DNA from: Endozoicomonas sp. SCSIO W0465
GTDB taxonomy: Bacteria; Pseudomonadota; Gammaproteobacteria; Pseudomonadales; Endozoicomonadaceae
Assembly: GCF_023716865.1 (NCBI RefSeq)
Contig: NZ_CP092417.1
Location: 784,001 to 848,000, forward strand
DNA: 64,000 bases
Direction: 5' to 3'
The translations under genes and the position numbers were made by a program. How positions within the stretch are numbered: the stretch's first letter is position 1; every line of letters begins with the position of its first letter. The notes beneath the pieces are model-generated. The model was not told the DNA's origin. It was given only the letters and a program-made list of their open reading frames with translations, and ran no database searches. This document shows positions 49,151-58,008 of the stretch, one piece after another.

Positions 49151-50679
49151 ACTCGACTTTAGAGTCTGTATAAAACGATAATTCGGTCAGCTTTTTATAG
49201 TGAAGCAAGCCGAAATCAGTGAACTGTTTTTCCAAGTTCGTTATTACTTCCGTTTTTTGCCTAAAAGCCTTTAGTTATGCTGCTTCTGAATTATCCGGTA
49301 TTAACTGGTCGATCAGATCGCGAAAATTGAACTCATATTTTTGCTTATATCTGTTCCAGCCCTTGCGAATAGAGAACCTCGGAATAATTCCTGAAAGAGC
49401 AATTTTCATCATGCCTGCAGTGGTTGTATCCGGGCTTCTCCAGGGTATCCGAGAAATATTCAGACATGCCTGATTTTTACAAACGGTTAATAACTGCAAT
49501 AATGCATAGCCTGCCATTTTCAAATGCATCCATCGAAGCAGTGTTCGCAATTTCTGCTGCCATAAATGGCAACAGCCAAAAGCATGTTTGAGTTGGTGAA
49601 ACATTGGCTCTACCGGCCATCTCCGGGAATAGGCACGAAGCACCTCCAGTCCCTCAAGTTCCGGATTGGTCGAGATGAATATTCTGCTTTCGGTCAGACC
49701 TTTGTCATTTTCAAAGCGACTCCAGACGACGCGTACTTCACGACCTTTAAGGAATCTGGCGCGACAGATCAGGGTACGATAACGTATTTTGCGAAATTTG
49801 CCGTACATCCATACTGTTGCTTTTTCTTCCGGCAGTTTCTTAACCTGTTCTGTCGTCATCTTGATGCCGTACTTTTTTGGGCGCCCTCGCTTCTTTACGG
49901 TGGGTGCTGGCGGCAAAGCATAGAGGGCCCGATTTGAAGGTATCTGACCAACAACTTCTATGTTCATTTCCAGAGCTGGCTTTATCAGTGTCCAGTTCAT
50001 ATACCAGCAATCGGTTAGCAGGCGTAGCACTCGATCCTTCACTTCATTGCGTACCACCCTGAGCATGGCCACGGCAATTTTCAGTTTGCTGGTGTTACCT
50101 GAAGCTGGTGTCGGAAATGAGATCACCGGTATGGCGGTAAATACTTCATCTGCAGCCCGCTCAAATATGATGGCCAGGGAAACCCAACACTGCCCCCAGA
50201 TGTACGTCGGCCGATTGCGTTTCTTGCTGTGTTGATGATGTGTACGACAAGCAGGGGCTTTGTCGGAAAACCGTTCGATTACCCAGTCATCAAGCCCCAG
50301 GACCACAGGTTGATTCTCAGGAGCTTTGGAGCAGACCAGACGGATCAAGTGGCGTGCCAAGTTCTTCCATTGCCACTTGCCCTGAGATAGCCAGTGGTGG
50401 TAGCTGCTCCACACACAATGAAAATCAATTGTTAACAACGCCTGTGTAACAAAGCCGTCGGCTGAAAGCATGCAACCGAACAGCAGTTCGCAGAACGTTG
50501 GTACTGCAGTTGATGATAGCGCTCCAGCAAGAAAGGTTGTATATGAAGCGAGCTCCCTGAGGATTACTTGATGATCTGAAGTGAGCATGGCAACCATCTC
50601 GAATTTCGTCATTGGGGATGGTTGCTTTTAGCAGATTATGCGCCGGAACTATTGTGCTCTTAAAACTCTAAAGTCGAGT
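49151..50679 (-). mobile_element. IS4/IS701-like insertion sequence
   Basis: A 1,529-bp element bounded by perfect 15-bp inverted repeats ACTCGACTTTAGAGT (49151-49165) and its complement (50665-50679). It is flanked by the direct repeat AAGACA (49145-49150 and 50680-50685). The undisturbed AATTAAGACAAAAAA sequence upstream of copy 1 and copy 3 confirms the empty site. It landed between tandem RING-ankyrin copies 2 and 3. Confidence 0.9.
49275..50612 (-). CDS. DDE transposase, IS4/IS701-like
   Basis: A 445-residue transposase with a DDE endonuclease fold: first Asp in VVLGLDDWVIERF, second in RLLTDCWYMNWTLIKP, and the Glu in RRWPVEPMFHQLKHAFG. A KKRGRPKKYG basic segment lies between. It is intact, so the element may still be mobile. 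The subfamily (IS701 rather than another IS4 relative) is an opinion from the motif style. Confidence 0.87.
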   Translation of the reverse strand: MTKFEMVAMLTSDHQVILRELASYTTFLAGALSSTAVPTFCELLFGCMLSADGFVTQALLTIDFHCVWSSYHHWLSQGKWQWKNLARHLIRLVCSKAPENQPVVLGLDDWVIERFSDKAPACRTHHQHSKKRNRPTYIWGQCWVSLAIIFERAADEVFTAIPVISFPTPASGNTSKLKIAVAMLRVVRNEVKDRVLRLLTDCWYMNWTLIKPALEMNIEVVGQIPSNRALYALPPAPTVKKRGRPKKYGIKMTTEQVKKLPEEKATVWMYGKFRKIRYRTLICRARFLKGREVRVVWSRFENDKGLTESRIFISTNPELEGLEVLRAYSRRWPVEPMFHQLKHAFGCCHLWQQKLRTLLRWMHLKMAGYALLQLLTVCKNQACLNISRIPWRSPDTTTAGMMKIALSGIIPRFSIRKGWNRYKQKYEFNFRDLIDQLIPDNSEAA

Positions 50680-50708
50680 AAGACAAAAAAAAACAACAAT
50701 ATTTCAGA

Positions 50709-52760
50709 TTACTGACTAAAAAGGCGCCTCGTTCTTTCGTACCTCGTTCCCACGGTCCTCGTAGGCATCAACTCTGTTAGCATTTGAGCAATATCGTAAT
50801 GATGATTTTCTCTTGCAACCTGAATTGCAGATTTTTTTATCAGGTGGCCGAGAATTCGCCGTTTTTTCTTAGGATCAGCCCCGGCAGCCAGCAGGTCAGC
50901 AGCCAGCTCCCGGTGGCCGTTCTTGGCGGCGATGTACAGGGGAGTGGCGCCATCCTTGCGCGGTGCATTAACCCCGGCCCCGGCAGCCAGCAGGTCAGCA
51001 GCCAGCTCCCGGTGGCCGTTCTGGGCGGCGATGTACAGGGGAGTGGCGCCATCCTTGTGCGGTGCATTAACCCCGGCCCCGGCAGCCAGCAGGTCAGCAG
51101 CCAGCGCCCGGTGGCCGTTCTGGGCGGCGATGAACAGGGGAGTGGCGCCATCCTTGTGCGGTGCATTAACCCCGGCCCCGGCAGCCAGCAGGTCAGCAGC
51201 CAACTCCCGGTGGCCGTTCTGGGCGGCGATGTACAGGGGGGTGGCACCCGTCTTGCGCGGTGCATTAACCCAGGCCCCGGCAGCCAGCAGGTCAGCAACC
51301 AGCTCCCGGTGGCCGTTCTGGGCGGCGATGAACAGGGGGGTGGTGGCATCCTTGCACGGTGCATTAACCCAGGCCCCGGCAGCCAGCAGGTCCGCAGCCA
51401 GCGCCCGATGGCCGTTCTGGGCGGCGATGAACAGGGGGGTGGCGCCATCCTTGCCCGGTGCATTAACCCCGGCCCCGGCAGCCAGCAGGTCAGCAGCCAG
51501 CGCCCGGTGGCCGTTCTGGGCGGCGATGTACAGGGGGGTGGCACCCGTCTTGCGCGGTGCATTAACCCCGGCCCCGGCAGCCAGCAGGTCAGCAGCCAGC
51601 GCCCGGTGGCCGTTCTGGACGGCGATGAACAGGGGAGTGGTGCCATCCTTGCACGGTGCATTAACCCAGGCCCCGGCAGCCAGCAGGTCAGCAGCCAGCG
51701 CCCGGTGGCCGTTCTGGGCGGCGATGTACAGGGGAGTGGCGCCATCGTTGCGCGGTGCATTAACCCCGGCCCCGGCAGCCAACAGGTCAGCAGCCAGCGC
51801 CCGGTGGCCGTTCTGGGCCGCGATGAACAGGGGGGGGGCGCCATCCTTGCGCGGTGCATCAACCCCGCCCCCGGCAGCCAGCAGGTCAGCAGCCAGCTCC
51901 CGGTGGCCGTTCTGGGCGGCGATGTACAGGGGAGTGGCGCCATCCTTGTGCGGTGCATTAACCGCGGCCCCGGCAGCCAGCAGGTCAGCAGCCAGCGCCC
52001 GGTGGCCGTTCTGGGCGGCGATGAACAGGGGAGTGGCGCCATCCTTGCACGGTGCGTTAACCCTGGCCCCGGCAGCCAGCAGGTCAGCAGCCAGCTCCCG
52101 ATGGCCGTTCTGGGCGGCGATGAACAGGGGAGTGGCGCCATCCTTGTGCGGTGCATTAACCCCGGCCCCGGCAGCCAGCAGGTCAGCAGCCAGCGCCCGG
52201 TGGCCGTTCTGGGCCGCGATGAACAGGGGGGTGGCGCCATCCTTGCACGGTGCATTAACCCCGGCCCCGGCAGCCAGCAAGTCAGCAGCCAGCTCCCGGT
52301 GGCCGTTCTGGGCCGAGATGTACAACAAAGAAACTTTTTCTCCACTAATGGCACTCAGAAAACGGCGGTTAGCCATTTCAGGAGACGATACCAACAACTG
52401 AGCGATTAAATCGCGCTGCCCCTGCCGAACAGACCTGAGTACTGGCGACTCAACGAACGGATTAGTCTCTTTGTCATCATCGAATAAAGATGAACTTTCA
52501 CGAACCAGTGGTACTGCGATGCTGCGACACACGGCACAGGTTCGCTCGTTAACACCCTTAACTCTAAGCCATTTGGTAATGCAACCCTCGTGATAACGAT
52601 GATTGCAGGGCGTAACAAGCACCTCGCGCTGTTGGAAACACCCCTCCAAACAAATCGGGCAATCATCCGCAAGACCAATAACTTCAGAAGGATCAGAAGG
52701 ACAAGGCAAAAAAACGGAATTAATCACTACTGGAAACCGTAATAAATTAACCGGGAACAA
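50709..52760 (-). CDS. RING-H2 / ankyrin repeat protein, copy 3
   Basis: 683 residues, nearly identical to copy 1 over the RING-H2 region (same eight ligands, Cys34 to Cys78) and with fifteen ankyrin repeats. A block of five marked repeats (AAVNAPHKD, GGGVDAPRKD, GAPPLF...PRND, AWVNAPCKD, GTTPLFIAVQ) is units 4-8 here but 6-10 in copy 1, so the arrays have been reshuffled by recombination. The last residues (ELMPTRTVGTRYERTRRLFSQ) are encoded by the CTCGTTCCCACGG repeat and replace the copy 1 tail. An IS1634-like transposase gene lies directly upstream in the same orientation. Confidence 0.85.
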   Translation of the reverse strand: MFPVNLLRFPVVINSVFLPCPSDPSEVIGLADDCPICLEGCFQQREVLVTPCNHRYHEGCITKWLRVKGVNERTCAVCRSIAVPLVRESSSLFDDDKETNPFVESPVLRSVRQGQRDLIAQLLVSSPEMANRRFLSAISGEKVSLLYISAQNGHRELAADLLAAGAGVNAPCKDGATPLFIAAQNGHRALAADLLAAGAGVNAPHKDGATPLFIAAQNGHRELAADLLAAGARVNAPCKDGATPLFIAAQNGHRALAADLLAAGAAVNAPHKDGATPLYIAAQNGHRELAADLLAAGGGVDAPRKDGAPPLFIAAQNGHRALAADLLAAGAGVNAPRNDGATPLYIAAQNGHRALAADLLAAGAWVNAPCKDGTTPLFIAVQNGHRALAADLLAAGAGVNAPRKTGATPLYIAAQNGHRALAADLLAAGAGVNAPGKDGATPLFIAAQNGHRALAADLLAAGAWVNAPCKDATTPLFIAAQNGHRELVADLLAAGAWVNAPRKTGATPLYIAAQNGHRELAADLLAAGAGVNAPHKDGATPLFIAAQNGHRALAADLLAAGAGVNAPHKDGATPLYIAAQNGHRELAADLLAAGAGVNAPRKDGATPLYIAAKNGHRELAADLLAAGADPKKKRRILGHLIKKSAIQVARENHHYDIAQMLTELMPTRTVGTRYERTRRLFSQ

Positions 52761-52794
52761 TTAAGACAAAAAAAACAAAAAAAATTCAGATTAC

Positions 52795-54534
52795 TGAACC
52801 GTCATTCAGAACCCGTATCAGGAATAAATTTCCTGATACGGTCGCCCAAGAATTGAAATAATAGTCAACCGCCTTTCTTGTAATCCAACCACATGCTTTT
52901 CATGTCCATCGACCAATAGCACGTTGATACCCTGAAAGCAGAAAAACACCCAACGCGCTGTCGGGTTTTGGCAGGGTTTCCGCTTCATGTCCGGGAAAAA
53001 CCGACTCTGTCGTTTTAGCTCATGCCTAATTCGATGCTGAATCGCCGCATACACTAACAGACACAGCGTCATCACCATCAGCAAGGCTTCTATTCGTTCC
53101 GGTTTCTTTAAAAACAGCGAAGAAACCAGAAACTCCGGGCTCTTCAAAAACCGAAAGCCACGCTCTACTGACTGTTGTGATTTGTAAGTACTTAGCACTT
53201 CTGCTGTACTCAGCCGACTGTCGTCCAGATCATTCGTCGCCAGCACAAAGCAACCCAGAGAACACTCTGCATCTTTGCGACAGTCAACGGATACCCAAGG
53301 ATATCCGCTCACATAATATTCAATACTGTCCGGTTTAGAGCCTTTCTCCGGACGACCTACCTTGGTATAGCAGGGTTTCTCAGTAATGACAGGTTCCGCC
53401 TGACAATAAATAGTTTTTGACTGCCATTCATCGAACGCACGCAATGCGTCGGTTTCACACTTGAAGGCTTTTTTGGCCAGTTTACTGGTCAGCGCTTCTG
53501 CTTCTTTCTCAGACTTCTTTAGCATTTTTTTCAGCAGTGTTTTTTGTTCGCTCTTTCGAGCCTGCTCGCTGCGGACCAGAATCCAGCGCTGGGAGACACC
53601 CGCATGATCTGACAGCATTTCATGACTCTCATAGCCCTCAGCACCCTCCACTGGTGTCATTTCACAAGAAGCGACACTGTCAATCAGTTCTCTGGCTTCT
53701 TTGATTTTTGACGGAACCCGGGTGATAAATTGCTGGCCCTGCTGATGAAGTATCTGTACGTTATCTGTTGTATAAAGTGCTGCATCACCAATCAGGTAGC
53801 GATTATTCAGGGCTTCCCGGTAGGATTTCAAATGGCTGCTGATGACTTTTTTAAAGTTTTTATTGTCGTTTACGTTGCCACTGGACGCTTTCATAAAAAC
53901 GGGAATACCGGCCTGATTTTCCGTCATCATCAGCAGTATTGCCTGGTTGAGCTCGGGTCGATGATCCCTGCTGTATCCACGACAGAGTTTGATACAGTGC
54001 ATATCTTCTTCGTCGACGTCAGATTCGCTGTTATAAACGCCGTCCACATGCAAGCTTGTTGAGTCAAGGTTCAGAGCCTTGCACGGCAGTTTTAAGACAT
54101 TCACTGCCTTGACAGCCAGCGATAAATAGACCTCACTTACATCCAGTTCAAAAAGCTGATCCAGGGCTCTGCCGAGTACACTGTCGTTAATGTGTTCGGG
54201 TTTAATACCGGGCCTGATGAGTTTATCCAGCGGTTTATCAGCATGAAACTCCGGGAACATATGAAGCGTGCGGGCAGTGAACCCAAGGCCGTTAAGCAGC
54301 ATTGATACTACGGTTTCGCCAAAGGAAATATTCCGGTGTTCAGATTGGTTAGGAACCAGGGAATCCAGATGATTAGAGATACCGAGTTCTTTGCACATAC
54401 CGGCAACCAAACCCATATGATCGATACGTTGAATGTGGAACTGATGAGGATGCATTGGACATGTTCATTCTGAGAATTTTTTACATTTTAGCCGGTGTAG
54501 GGAAATTCTCAGATTGAGTGTTGAATGACGGCTC
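52795..54534 (-). mobile_element. IS1634-like insertion sequence
   Basis: About 1.74 kb with imperfect ends TGAACCGTCATTCA (left, 52795) and TGAGCCGTCATTCA (right, read on the minus strand, ending 54534). The match can be extended outward to ATTA(C/T)TGA. No clean target duplication is seen, and the two sides belong to different tandem arrays, so the insertion may have been followed by a deletion. Confidence 0.8.
52818..54455 (-). CDS. IS1634-family transposase
   Basis: A 545-residue transposase. The N-terminal part (IQRIDHMGLVAGMCKELGI) resembles the domain seen at the start of IS1634-type transposases. The catalytic region has LNLDSTSLHVDG, YLIGDAALYTTDN and the late Glu in YKSQQSVERGFRFLKSPE. 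It is intact. Transcription would run towards RING-ankyrin copy 3 and might drive it. Confidence 0.87.
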   Translation of the reverse strand: MHPHQFHIQRIDHMGLVAGMCKELGISNHLDSLVPNQSEHRNISFGETVVSMLLNGLGFTARTLHMFPEFHADKPLDKLIRPGIKPEHINDSVLGRALDQLFELDVSEVYLSLAVKAVNVLKLPCKALNLDSTSLHVDGVYNSESDVDEEDMHCIKLCRGYSRDHRPELNQAILLMMTENQAGIPVFMKASSGNVNDNKNFKKVISSHLKSYREALNNRYLIGDAALYTTDNVQILHQQGQQFITRVPSKIKEARELIDSVASCEMTPVEGAEGYESHEMLSDHAGVSQRWILVRSEQARKSEQKTLLKKMLKKSEKEAEALTSKLAKKAFKCETDALRAFDEWQSKTIYCQAEPVITEKPCYTKVGRPEKGSKPDSIEYYVSGYPWVSVDCRKDAECSLGCFVLATNDLDDSRLSTAEVLSTYKSQQSVERGFRFLKSPEFLVSSLFLKKPERIEALLMVMTLCLLVYAAIQHRIRHELKRQSRFFPDMKRKPCQNPTARWVFFCFQGINVLLVDGHEKHVVGLQERRLTIISILGRPYQEIYS

Positions 54535-54540
54535 AATAAT

Positions 54541-54620
54541 TTATCCTCAGCTTTAAATGGGGACTGCATCAGGTTAAACGCTGTTGGTTTCGGTGAAGAT
54601 GCTCTTGGTTGCCCTGGGGG
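54541..54620 (-). pseudogene. Relic of the two-helix membrane protein gene
   Basis: This stretch closely matches 57471-57545, an early coding part of the intact membrane-protein gene (around KADDITIDD, FNQMASPF), with small differences and loss of the surrounding gene. It is an old tandem copy cut by the IS1634-like element. The remaining bases to 54838 contain no recognisable gene. Confidence 0.65.
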
Positions 54621-54838
54621 GGCCTAACGCATCGAACTTTTAGAGGTGGTATGTTATTAGGTACTTCCCAGTGAAAGAGTGGCTGTGGTTTGTTGTCTTG
54701 CCTGCTTTAAGTCAGAAAGGATGACCTGCTATTAATATTGATAAGGGCTGCCCGGAAAGCGCAAGCCATGGTTGCAATCTGAAAGCATACGTAGCTTGAA
54801 AATAAATCCATCCATACCGGAATTTCAAACCTGCTTGA

Positions 54839-54860
54839 GAGGCCATCACTAGATGGCCTC
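54839..54860 (-). terminator. Hairpin after the 199-residue gene
   Basis: GAGGCCATC and GATGGCCTC with a 4-base loop, 14 bp past the stop of the minus-strand gene. A degenerate copy follows the paralogous gene (about 55771-55793). No clear T run, so termination strength is uncertain. Confidence 0.5.
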
Positions 54861-54874
54861 TGTCTCAGACAACA

Positions 54875-55474
54875 TCAGGGAAATAAAGAGGCATCAGGAA
54901 ACTTGAGTGAGGGGTTTAATTTATTCAAAAATGTTGCCAGGTAATCATCGTATCTTACTGAATGTATCTTTTGTAGAACATAAAGCCCATATATATATTC
55001 AGCACCGTCCCGAATAGTCAGAGCGTGATCATTTTCAATACCTGCAATGTCGCCAGAATGCAGATTTTTGCGTGCGATGTATTCCATTTCGGTTTTAGTA
55101 AAACATTCAGCCAGACGTAAATTTTCCTCTGAATAACTTTCACTACTTATTTGTTTTGAAAGCCTAATTTTGGCTGCATTAATCAGAAGTTCTTCTTCAT
55201 CATGATAACCCAGTTTATTTTTAAAGTAGTCTATTGCTTTACGATAAGTAGAATCAGGGATGGATTCTGCAGGGAAGGGGGCACATTGAGTAGCGCGCTC
55301 GGTTAGACTGCGGCCAAGCGCCTCAATATGTGGTGACCCCCATCCGGAATTCTGTAAGTGTACAAAGAGCTTATCTGCTTCAACCTGAACAAACTTTTTC
55401 GTATCCTGTTCTGAACATCCGGGAGCAGTGCTCTGCCAAGCTGCAGGAGTATGAGAAACTTGATTCAAATTCAT
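54875..55474 (-). CDS. Unrecognised small protein, copy A
   Basis: 199 residues from the ATG at 55474 (GAGG 10 bases upstream). No family is recognised. It is clearly paralogous to the gene at 55813-56385: shared MNLNQVSHTPAAWQSTA, EQDTKKFVQ(V/A)EADKLFV, ATQCAPFP(A/S)ESIPDSTYRKAID, FKNKLGYHDE and LATFLNKLNPSLKFPD, with a divergent middle. It is soluble and mostly helical, without a signal peptide. The array context with a membrane-protein gene suggests the two work together. The conserved ends with a variable centre would suit a binding protein with changing partners. Confidence 0.65.
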   Translation of the reverse strand: MNLNQVSHTPAAWQSTAPGCSEQDTKKFVQVEADKLFVHLQNSGWGSPHIEALGRSLTERATQCAPFPAESIPDSTYRKAIDYFKNKLGYHDEEELLINAAKIRLSKQISSESYSEENLRLAECFTKTEMEYIARKNLHSGDIAGIENDHALTIRDGAEYIYGLYVLQKIHSVRYDDYLATFLNKLNPSLKFPDASLFP

Positions 55475-55576
55475 AATAAACAAACCTCATAATTCTTAAT
55501 TAATGATTTTTTGATTCTGTGTGGTCCAATATAATTCAGACCACCAGATAGTTGTAAAGTTCCAACGCTTCCAACG

Positions 55577-55732
55577 CCATGTTAATCTCAGGTATCGTTA
55601 CGAAATCTGACAATAGGTGTTGCTGATTTTTCAGTTTCAAGCCAGTCCCTGGTTTTACCGATGGCATCCTTTATTTTTCCGGGATCAAACCCATACCACT
55701 CATAAAGCATGGCTTGCAATGCAGAGAGAGAT
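55577..55732 (-). pseudogene. Relic of the two-helix membrane protein gene, multiply deleted
   Basis: Three short blocks match the intact gene at 56472-56530, 56728-56790 and 56966-56995 in order, with the sequence between them deleted. It lies between the two small-protein paralogues, exactly where a tandem duplication of a small-gene plus membrane-gene unit would place it. Confidence 0.75.
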
Positions 55733-55812
55733 AAATTCAGCAATACCGGAATTTCAAACCAGATTCAGAGACCATCACTGGATAGCCTCTGTCTCAGACA
55801 ACATCAGGAAAA

Positions 55813-56385
55813 TTAACGGAAATCAGGAAACTTAAGTGAGGGGTTTAATTTATTCAAAAATGTTGCTAAGTCATATGTGTGGCCATTCATTAACTTTATT
55901 TTTTCTAGAACGTGAAAACCAAAATCAGCAGTTTCTTGACAATGGTAATCTTGTTGAATTCCGTCAATAGTAGGAGAATTCATATGTTTACGTGCGATAT
56001 AAGCTAGTTCATCTTTTTCAAAAATTTCAGCCAGAGCAAATCTTTCTATATTGTCTCTTACTTGTTCAAAAAAACTAATTCCTGCTGCTTTAATCAGAAG
56101 CGTTTTTTCATCATGATAACCCAGTTTGTTTTTAAAGAAGTCTATTGCTTTGCGATAAGTAGAATCAGGAATGGATTCTGAAGGAAAGGGGGCACATTGA
56201 GTAGCGCGCTGGAATATACTGCAGGCAAACTGCGCAATACGTGTTGACCCCCATCCGGATTGCTGCATGGATACAAAGAGCTTATCTGCTTCAGCCTGAA
56301 CAAACTTTTTCGTATCCTGTTCTGAGGCTCCATGTGCCGTGCTCTGCCAAGCTGCAGGAGTATGAGAAACGTGATTCAAATTCAT
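55813..56385 (-). CDS. Unrecognised small protein, copy B
   Basis: 190 residues from the ATG at 56385, paralogue of the 54875-55474 gene with the same upstream GAGGTTTGTTTATT spacing to the ATG. N- and C-terminal thirds are conserved between the copies; the middle (ISFFEQVRDNIERFALAEIFEKDELAYIARK) is partly changed. No family, signal peptide or catalytic motif is recognised. It lies about 100 bp downstream of the intact membrane-protein gene on the same strand and is likely co-transcribed with it. Confidence 0.65.
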   Translation of the reverse strand: MNLNHVSHTPAAWQSTAHGASEQDTKKFVQAEADKLFVSMQQSGWGSTRIAQFACSIFQRATQCAPFPSESIPDSTYRKAIDFFKNKLGYHDEKTLLIKAAGISFFEQVRDNIERFALAEIFEKDELAYIARKHMNSPTIDGIQQDYHCQETADFGFHVLEKIKLMNGHTYDLATFLNKLNPSLKFPDFR

Positions 56386-56482
56386 AATAAACAAACCTCA
56401 TAATTAGTGTTTTTTTGATTCTAATTGGACAATTATTATTCAGACCATCAGATAGTTGTAAGGTTCCAAAGCCATGTTAATC

Positions 56483-57733
56483 TCAGGTATCGTTACGAAA
56501 TCTGACAATAGGGGTTGCTGATTTTTCAGTTTCCTTTTTTGGGTCCATTAAAAAATGAACCTCCGGCAATTTCGCCAACGGATGGTCAGAAGCCGGAGTG
56601 GAATGTATTTTGTCGCTTCCCTGCCTGCAATCAGCATGGCTTCGGCTTACTCTATTCGGGATACTATTCAGTTCCCGGAGTTCAATGCGTTCATGAGTGA
56701 GCAGTTCTTTCTGTTTTGCTGCCCTGTCAAGCCAGTCCCTGGTTTTACCGATGGCATCCTTTATTTTCCCGGTATCAAACCCATACCACTCCATCAGACA
56801 TCTGCGCTGCAGGGCGTGATACCATTGCTCTTTTTCAGGTTTCGAAAAACCGGCCTCAAGTCTGGCAGCCTCAAGCCTGGCATGCTGCTCGGTTTGGATC
56901 TTTAGTTTGGTTTCCTTTGCAATGGGCCGATATTTTATGTTGTCAATTCTGGCAAGCTCGTTATCATAAAGCATGGTTTGCAATGCAGAGAGAGATTCCT
57001 CCATTCTTTGGTATTTTTTTAAAAACCGCTCTTTGGGTGAAGTAAAGCCGGTTATTTCGGTTAACTTTTCCCGGGTATCCACTGCCGCTGATATTGCTGA
57101 AGTCATAAAATAAGAGACTCCCTGGGTGATCAGCAAGCCAATACCAGCAACCACAAACGCGGAGATTATTGTGATCATTAAAATCCCCATCAGCGCCAAA
57201 TCATTTGGCTGGGGTCCAAGCAGAGCAGCACCTGCTAAAGAAACAGCGAACAATGTGACAGCGCTTAATACGGTGCATAGTATGCTTATCGTTGTATAGG
57301 TCACTGTGAAAACTCTGCTACGAATGGTTTCTACCCGTGCACTCCGGTCAGTCTCCGGATTATTGACCCGGGATGCACTCCAAAAGCTTGTGCAAAGCAT
57401 TTTAATAGCCAAAGCCAGTTTATTTATTTTGCCGGGTGGCCGCTTAAACTCCGGATCATCAATGGTGATATCGTCAGCTTTAAATGGGGACGCCATCTGG
57501 TTAAACGCTGTTGGTCTCGGTGAAGATGCCCTTGGTGGTTCGGGATTTACTGTCACATCAGACTCTGGATGAGTCCTGGCCAAAGATACTGTCCTGTGGA
57601 ATAGTGACTGCCCCGGGTCTGGGTGGCGTGTATGCTCAATTGCTTTATTGTCCTCTTGCTGAACTGGTGCTACTTCATATAAGGGATGCCATTGTGGCAT
57701 GGTCGATAAACAGGGATTAATTCCGTTATGCAC
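56483..57733 (-). CDS. Two-helix membrane protein of unknown function
   Basis: 416 residues from a GTG at 57733, which has a perfect AAGGAG 6 bases upstream; TTG (57766) and ATG (57700) alternatives exist. The N-terminal 120 residues are Pro/Ser/His-rich. Two strongly hydrophobic segments follow (ISILCTVLSAVTLFAVSLAGAA and the LMGILMITIISAFVVAGIGLL region, about residues 145-210), then a helical, charged C-terminal half (EHARLEAARLEAGFSKPEKEQWYHAL). Two central hydrophobic helices between soluble ends recall translocon or chaperone-dependent effectors of type III systems, but no homologue is recognised. Relic copies lie downstream. Confidence 0.65.
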   Translation of the reverse strand: MHNGINPCLSTMPQWHPLYEVAPVQQEDNKAIEHTRHPDPGQSLFHRTVSLARTHPESDVTVNPEPPRASSPRPTAFNQMASPFKADDITIDDPEFKRPPGKINKLALAIKMLCTSFWSASRVNNPETDRSARVETIRSRVFTVTYTTISILCTVLSAVTLFAVSLAGAALLGPQPNDLALMGILMITIISAFVVAGIGLLITQGVSYFMTSAISAAVDTREKLTEITGFTSPKERFLKKYQRMEESLSALQTMLYDNELARIDNIKYRPIAKETKLKIQTEQHARLEAARLEAGFSKPEKEQWYHALQRRCLMEWYGFDTGKIKDAIGKTRDWLDRAAKQKELLTHERIELRELNSIPNRVSRSHADCRQGSDKIHSTPASDHPLAKLPEVHFLMDPKKETEKSATPIVRFRNDT

Positions 57734-58008
57734 AGGTCGCTCCTTGCATTTAGATTGGGTTGGCAAATATTGGTGGGAAAAAGATCAGCCGGTTTTGTCG
57801 GTGCTTGATTATTTTAAAAACATCTAACTATTTGTTTTTTGACAAATCACTAACAGGCCGGTAAGAAACACTAACATCGGTGAAAACAAGTCATTTCAAA
57901 TCAATGCTAATATTTGCGGCCCGTTTCGTCAGGCATCCGGGGGGCGGGATGGAGTCACAAGGTTTTACCCAGTCATCCCATTGCGATGCTTTACCTGACT
58001 TTTTATTT

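Noticed and set aside
45320..52409. Very long open frames on the plus strand and in other minus-strand frames (about 490-540 codons) across the ankyrin arrays
   Set aside because: They are opposite or shifted readings of 99-bp GC-rich repeats, which lack stops in several frames because one unit without a stop is copied many times. They give low-complexity proteins without family features, while the minus frame has RING and ankyrin signatures.
57880..58008. GC-rich stretch upstream of the IS1595 element, considered as a small RNA or attachment site
   Set aside because: No stable hairpin with a T run, no matching repeat elsewhere in the window.
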